Of a stretch of DNA of 64,000 bases, positions 59,864 to 64,000 are shown one piece after another. Origin of the DNA: Caldilineaceae bacterium (GTDB lineage Bacteria > Chloroflexota > Anaerolineae > Caldilineales > Caldilineaceae). The notes beneath the pieces are model-generated. The model saw only the letters and a program-made list of their open reading frames with translations. It did not search any database and was not told the origin of the DNA. Within the stretch, counting starts at the first letter, position 1. Every line of letters starts with the position of its first letter. The stretch spans positions 62,001 through 126,000 of the forward strand of contig JADLDO010000048.1 of NCBI GenBank assembly GCA_020846635.1, given 5' to 3'. The translations under genes and the position numbers were made by a program.

Positions 59864-60865
59864 ATGAAGGTTGCTTTGCCGATGGCTTCAGGCTCCTCCT
59901 CATTTCCCCCTTCCCCTTTACCCTCTACGCTGCATCCAAAATCTCGACGCAAACGAGGTGGCTGGCTGCGTGGTTCGCTGCCCTTTTGGCTGCTTTTGCC
60001 CACTGTGCTTGTCTTGCTCGTTGTCCAGGTCTATCCTGGTCTTTACACGATTTGGCTCAGTCTCCAGACGCGCCAGCGTGATCGGTGGGAATATGTGGGG
60101 CTGGGCAATTATGAGCGATTGACCCAAATGAGCATTTTTGGCGAAAGCGTGGGCCATACCATTGTCTTTTTGATTGGCTTCACGGTCTTATCGCTGGTGG
60201 CAGGCTTTGGGGTGGCGCTGTTGCTCAATCGCAAGTTGCGCCTCTCTGGCCTTTATATCACCCTGATTTATATCCCGTGGGTCATTGCCGATATCGTGGC
60301 GGGCTTCGTCTGGCGTCTGCTGGTTGTTCCAGATTATGGCCTTCTGTCGGGTATTACGCAGAATCCCGCCATATTTCCACCCAACGGGCTTTCCATCCTG
60401 ACCGCGGTTCCTCCCCAACCCTGGTTTGGTGATTTTCCCTTTCCTCCTGCGCCCGCCATGACCTACCTGATCATTGCGTCGGCTTGGCGTGCCTTGCCTT
60501 TTATCACGCTGCTGCTGCTGGCCGCGATCCAGACGATTCCCAAGGGCGTGCTCGAAAGCAGCCGCATCGACGGAGCCGGTTCGCTCCAGGTGATCTGGTA
60601 CATTATGCTGCCCTTGATGCTGCCGACGATGATTGTGGCACTCTTTAGCCTGACCTTGAGTGGCATGAATGGGGTGGGCATGATCTTTAGCCTGACCAGT
60701 GGTGGGCCTGGCACATCGACGGAGGTTCTCAGCTATCTGCTCTATTCGATTGGCTGGGGCCAGCGTGAATTTGGACGAGCCGCCGCGCTGGCGATGATGA
60801 TCGCGGTGGTCAATTGGCTGTTAATTATTGGTACGATGCGTATTACGCGGCCACAGGATGGCTAG
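59864..60865 (+). CDS. Sugar ABC transporter permease (MalF/UgpA-like)
   Basis: A 333-residue membrane protein with six helices after a Pro/Arg-rich cytoplasmic N-terminus. The EAA loop that docks the ATPase reads ESSRIDGAGSLQVIWYIMLP. An extended extracytoplasmic loop (~165-200, TQNPAIFPPNGLSI to PAPAMTY) is larger than usual. No strong ribosome site precedes the ATG at 59864, and an internal ATG at residue 7 is possible. Partner of the second permease, which starts 44 nt after its stop. Confidence 0.92.
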   Translation: MKVALPMASGSSSFPPSPLPSTLHPKSRRKRGGWLRGSLPFWLLLPTVLVLLVVQVYPGLYTIWLSLQTRQRDRWEYVGLGNYERLTQMSIFGESVGHTIVFLIGFTVLSLVAGFGVALLLNRKLRLSGLYITLIYIPWVIADIVAGFVWRLLVVPDYGLLSGITQNPAIFPPNGLSILTAVPPQPWFGDFPFPPAPAMTYLIIASAWRALPFITLLLLAAIQTIPKGVLESSRIDGAGSLQVIWYIMLPLMLPTMIVALFSLTLSGMNGVGMIFSLTSGGPGTSTEVLSYLLYSIGWGQREFGRAAALAMMIAVVNWLLIIGTMRITRPQDG

Positions 60866-60909
60866 ACCGACCGGCCAAGTGCTGGGCAACGACGAGAGAT
60901 TTTGTTCCT

Positions 60910-61911
60910 ATGAATGATGCCGTACGCGATCATGACAACCCCCAGCCTGTCACTCCCGACCTTATCACTCCCGACAATGGACTACGCAATGCAAAGCGGC
61001 ATTGGCAGCAGTGGGCCGCCAACGCGCTGTTGGTGTTGATCTGTGCCATCATGCTGCTGCCCGTGGTGACGACGGTAGTTATCTCCTTTAAGCGTGAGCA
61101 AGATGTTGTGCGCAAGCCGCCGGTTTTTCTGCCCTGTGACACTGTCACTCGCGGCTTTGATATCACAGCCTGCCGTTGGGCCGTTGAAGGCTACCAGCGG
61201 GTATTGGCACCGAAGGTTGCGGAAGGTGGGCTGCTGCCTTTCCGGCTGACGGGGAATCTCCTGCGCGTCTATGTGCCGAATACGCTGCTCTATGCGTCGG
61301 TATCGGCATTGTTGGTGGTGGCGTTGGCAGGGATGGCGGGCTATGCCCTCTCTCGCTATAAGTTCCGCGGGCGTAGAGCCTTGATGGTGGCGATCCTGGC
61401 GACCACGGGTATCCCCTTGCTGACAAACTTGCTGGCGCTCTATCAGATGGGTGTGGATCTGCGCCGCGCACAGTTGCCCTTTTATGATGACCGCTATTTT
61501 ATCATTTTGGTCTACCTGGGCTTCTTCCTACCCCTGAGTGTTTGGATTGCCAAAGGTTTTTTCGACACGATCCCGCGTGAGCTTGAGGAAGCGGCGTTTA
61601 TTGACGGCTGTAGTCCACTGGGCGCGCTCTGGCGGATCACGATGCCCCTGGCCGCACCAGGGATGATGTCCATTTTTCTGTTAACCTTTGTCAATGTCTG
61701 GAACGAGTTTATTGCCGGGTATCTGTTGATTGCGCGCAACGATCTCAAGCCGGCTATGTTTGGCCTTTATGAGTTTCTCGGCCAGAATATCATCAATTTT
61801 CAGGTGATTGCCGCGGCATGTGTGCTGATTGCGCTGCCCGTGGTGGTATTATTCCTGTTCACACGCAGCATCTTCTTTCGCGCAATGGTCGATAGCGCGG
61901 TGAAGGGGTAA
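60910..61911 (+). CDS. Sugar ABC transporter permease (MalG/UgpE-like)
   Basis: A 333-residue membrane protein; the ATG at 60910 is used because the reading upstream overlaps the first permease. Six helices are predicted. The EAA loop reads ELEEAAFIDGCSPLGALWRI. Between helices 1 and 2 is an unusually long loop of ~70 residues containing two cysteines (FLPCDTVTRGFDITACRW), which could form a disulfide and contact the binding protein. The C-terminal helix TRSIFFRAMVDSAVKG is typical. The ATPase is missing nearby, so the system may share a general MsmK/UgpC-type ATPase. Confidence 0.92.
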   Translation: MNDAVRDHDNPQPVTPDLITPDNGLRNAKRHWQQWAANALLVLICAIMLLPVVTTVVISFKREQDVVRKPPVFLPCDTVTRGFDITACRWAVEGYQRVLAPKVAEGGLLPFRLTGNLLRVYVPNTLLYASVSALLVVALAGMAGYALSRYKFRGRRALMVAILATTGIPLLTNLLALYQMGVDLRRAQLPFYDDRYFIILVYLGFFLPLSVWIAKGFFDTIPRELEEAAFIDGCSPLGALWRITMPLAAPGMMSIFLLTFVNVWNEFIAGYLLIARNDLKPAMFGLYEFLGQNIINFQVIAAACVLIALPVVVLFLFTRSIFFRAMVDSAVKG

Positions 61912-61977
61912 TGTCCCGCGCATTTTTACTGGTTCCATCTACCCAACACCATCATTCTTGATTCGGAGCGAAAATCG

Positions 61978-62469
61978 ATGATCGTTGATCAGATTACCAA
62001 TGTGGATTCGGAGTTCTACGCCGGTCTTTTACAAAAGCACAGCGGTTCCTTCAAGCTGGCAGAGCGGCTTATGGCTGGGCTGCGCTTCTTGCAGGAGGGG
62101 AATGTCACACAATTAGCTCCAAGTCGTATTGAACTGGATGGCGACAAGGTCTTCGCTATGATCCAGCACTATGACACGAAGCCGAAGGAGCAAGGGGTGT
62201 GGGAGGCCCATCGCAAATATATTGATATTCAATATGTGGCGGAAGGGCAAGAGTTGATGGGCTATGCCAACCTGGGTCATTTGCAGGCGGGCGAGTATGA
62301 CAGCGAAAAGGATTATCTTCTGCTCAAAGGGGAGGGGAGCTATGTGCTGATGAAGCCCGGCACGTTTGTCATCCTTACCCCGCAGGACGCGCATATCCCG
62401 CAGGTTGCCGTGGATCAGCCACAGCCTGTGAAAAAGGTGGTGGTCAAGGTGGCAGTGGCGGACGAGTAG
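61978..62469 (+). CDS. YhcH/YjgK/YiaL-family protein (sugar anomerase-like)
   Basis: A 163-residue cytoplasmic cupin-like protein. GGAGCG precedes the ATG. The conserved core is clear: GDKVFAMIQHYDTKPKEQGVWEAHRKYIDIQYVAEGQELMGYA, then EKDYLLLKGEGSYVLMKPGTFVILTPQDAHIPQV with the metal His/Glu set. Members include the sialic-acid anomerase NanQ/YhcH and EbgC. At the end of the sugar ABC operon it suggests an acidic or N-acylated sugar as substrate, though this is inference. Confidence 0.92.
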   Translation: MIVDQITNVDSEFYAGLLQKHSGSFKLAERLMAGLRFLQEGNVTQLAPSRIELDGDKVFAMIQHYDTKPKEQGVWEAHRKYIDIQYVAEGQELMGYANLGHLQAGEYDSEKDYLLLKGEGSYVLMKPGTFVILTPQDAHIPQVAVDQPQPVKKVVVKVAVADE

Positions 62470-62525
62470 GGGAGATAGGGAAGAAGGTTGCAGGCCGCGT
62501 TGGTTGCATCATATCCTCAAAAACC

Positions 62526-62562
62526 TGACAGGGGTGCGATTCTCAGAATCGCACCCCTGTCA
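62526..62562. terminator. Hairpin between convergent genes, dispersed palindrome family A, copy 2
   Basis: TGACAGGGGTGCGATTCT (62526-62543) pairs perfectly with its complement at 62545-62562. The outer part TGAC..AGGGGT is shared with the hairpin at 661-704, while the inner stem differs. No U-tract. Confidence 0.75.
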
Positions 62563-62600
62563 TAGCGTCGTACTGCTTGTCGTTCAAACTGCACTATTCG

Positions 62601-63863
62601 CTATACCTTGCCGCGTACCTTGTCCCAGGCATACTGGATAGAGTCCTTAAACTCTTCCCAGGTGCCCTGGTTCTGTGCTTCCCAGGAACGATGGACTTCC
62701 GGCTCGATGTCGCGCCATTGGCGACCTCGGTAGCGGTCATCCGTCGCCAGCGTATAGCCATAGCGGAAGGCAGGCTGATAGCGTTCGTAGTTGCCGCCGG
62801 AGCGGGAATAGGTCGTTTGCCAGTAGTTACGGAAGTCTGGGTCATAGACCTCATAGGTGGTGCTGCCATTGCCGGCAAGACCGCTGCGGCCTAGCTGCTC
62901 TACCTCGACCTCGGTGCGGCGGACAGTGTCACGCACCTTTTCGGTGTGTTCTTCCACGTCCTTGTTGATGCGCACCTCTTCGACAACACGCGCATTCTTG
63001 GCGATGACGGGCTGTTCCTGCGTCTCGCGTACCTCAATCGTCCCCTCGCGGAAGGCATTGAGATCGGCCTCGGTGGCGGGACGGTCTACTGGGCGTCGCT
63101 CCACATTGACATGCTCTTGGCGCAGGCGCACTTCTTCTTCGACAGGCACTTCACGTACATGGGATGTTACGCGGACACCGCCGGTTTCGACAGCGCGCTT
63201 GCCGACCTGGAGATCTTCCTCGACGACTTCGAAGGTCTCATCTTTATCGAGTTTTCTGCTCGGTGTATCCATGCGCCCTGTATTGGCAACAGTTGTGCGT
63301 GTGCGGTCGATTGTTCGATCACCCGCAGTGGCGTCAAAGCCGGTCCAGCCACTTGAGCGCCAACCTGCGGCCTCACGCTCGATATCGATCAGGCCAGTGC
63401 GCTTCATAATTCGGGTTGCTTCATCTACGCGGTTGTCTTCAACCTGGGCAGCCACAAGGACATTGCCACGGCGAACACTTTCAGCATAGACATGCGCTGA
63501 TTCTTCGGGAACCCCCAAATCAATGAGCGCCCCAATGATGCCGCCGGTCACTGCACCGATACCGGCCCCAGCCAGTGCGGCTGCGAGAGGGCCTGCCGCG
63601 ATCACAGGGCCGACGCCGGGAATTGCAAGCGCACCTAGACCTAGCAGAAGCCCGCCAAGCCCGCCGATGGCCGCGCCAATGCCAGCACCTTTGGCGGTAT
63701 CGTCGGCAGCGTTATCGTTATCAATGTATGTTGAATACTTCTTGTCAGCATCATTGGCGATCACGCTGATTGAATTGCGGTTGAAACCCGCATTGACCAG
63801 GTCGTTGACTACGGCAATCGCAGTCTCCATGTCCCTATAGGTACCGATTACTGTCTTCGTCAT
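62601..63863 (-). CDS. GspM (17M)-like/YsnF-DUF2382 stress protein
   Basis: A 420-residue protein. AGAGAGGAAG precedes the ATG at 63861-63863. Residues 1-60 match the general stress protein 17M start (VIGTYRDMETAIAVVNDLVNAGF), ~60-125 form a glycine-zipper (GAGIGAAIGGLGGLLLGLGA, AGAGIGAVTGGIIGALIDLG), ~125-155 the end unit (SVRRGNVLVAAQVEDNRVDEA). Residues ~205-330 are a YsnF/AvaK-type DUF2382 region of paired charged strands (EVVEEDLQVGKRAVETGGVRV, VEEEVRLRQEHVNVERRPVD). The C-terminal ~80 residues are aromatic and basic. These proteins are induced by osmotic, heat or nutrient stress. No signal peptide is present. Confidence 0.9.
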   Translation of the reverse strand: MTKTVIGTYRDMETAIAVVNDLVNAGFNRNSISVIANDADKKYSTYIDNDNAADDTAKGAGIGAAIGGLGGLLLGLGALAIPGVGPVIAAGPLAAALAGAGIGAVTGGIIGALIDLGVPEESAHVYAESVRRGNVLVAAQVEDNRVDEATRIMKRTGLIDIEREAAGWRSSGWTGFDATAGDRTIDRTRTTVANTGRMDTPSRKLDKDETFEVVEEDLQVGKRAVETGGVRVTSHVREVPVEEEVRLRQEHVNVERRPVDRPATEADLNAFREGTIEVRETQEQPVIAKNARVVEEVRINKDVEEHTEKVRDTVRRTEVEVEQLGRSGLAGNGSTTYEVYDPDFRNYWQTTYSRSGGNYERYQPAFRYGYTLATDDRYRGRQWRDIEPEVHRSWEAQNQGTWEEFKDSIQYAWDKVRGKV

Positions 63864-64000
63864 CTTACTTCCTCTCTTTCAAAACTCTTGATTGCCCGGA
63901 TGGGCGCTCCTGAAGTCAAAATCTGGTGATGGACAACCCTTTGCGTCGGGCCAGTAACCTTCAACCATGCACCAGACCCGGAGAGCTACTGCTCTTGGCT

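Overview
This 64 kb window reads as one contiguous piece of a bacterial chromosome with moderately high GC and dense coding. I see no insertion sequence, prophage or CRISPR array. The gene content suggests a member of the Chloroflexota (Caldilineae/Anaerolineae-like), although no phylogenetic marker was compared. The hints are lipoproteins with LAAC lipoboxes, threonine/proline-rich linkers, PA14 and BACON-type secreted proteins, a DUF3105 protein, a DUF2304-type glycan locus, oligopeptide and sugar ABC importers, and a FabL-type enoyl reductase.

Layout. 1-2.5 kb (minus): end of a peptide ABC importer. 3.1-6.6 kb: radA, then a minus-strand group with a CDF-like transporter, a flavodoxin and a GyrI-like protein. 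6.9-8.5 kb: a secreted SH3/PA14 protein. 8.5-12.3 kb: fatty-acid synthesis genes fabL, fabF and fabH, where FabF and FabH carry odd His/Asn/Gly-rich N-terminal tails. 12.6-16.3 kb: a 1255-aa secreted metzincin-like protease. 17.2-18.5 kb: enolase. 18.6-24.7 kb (minus): a redox operon of a cytochrome b-like protein, a molybdopterin oxidoreductase, a four-cluster ferredoxin, a Tat-type Rieske protein, a small membrane protein and a TDT-family anion channel. 24.9-30.1 kb: a degenerate receiver, tRNA-Leu(GAG), htpG, a DUF1624 protein, a DUF3105 protein and an NTF2-like protein.

30.7-45.7 kb (plus) is a large glycan or exopolysaccharide locus: GT2 glycosyltransferase with an NG-rich tail, a DUF2304-phosphodiesterase fusion, a DUF3473-type polysaccharide deacetylase, a FemAB-like protein, a 2005-aa membrane/TPR protein, a lipoprotein, an MFS transporter and a DegT aminotransferase. 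It resembles the accessory part of exosortase/PEP-CTERM loci, but no exosortase is visible. 45.9-51.8 kb is a signalling island: two NarL-type regulators (one with Asn at the phosphoacceptor site), a truncated receiver, a PAS-GAF histidine kinase, an Rcp1-like receiver, a receiver-HisKA_3 hybrid kinase and a lone receiver.

52-64 kb holds stress and maintenance genes (BON protein, ferritin-like/glycine-zipper protein, APP1-type phosphatase, a cysteine-free family-4-like uracil-DNA glycosylase, a nuclease lipoprotein, a GspM/YsnF-type stress protein). It also has a TrmB regulator with a striking three-half-site operator and a sugar ABC operon (binding protein, two permeases, YhcH-like protein) without its own ATPase. 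Intrinsic terminators separate most units, and two families of dispersed palindromes recur in intergenic regions. The strongest candidates for under-described biology are the glycan locus with its fusion protein and giant TPR protein, the molybdenum/Rieske/TDT operon, and the signalling island with its degenerate receivers.
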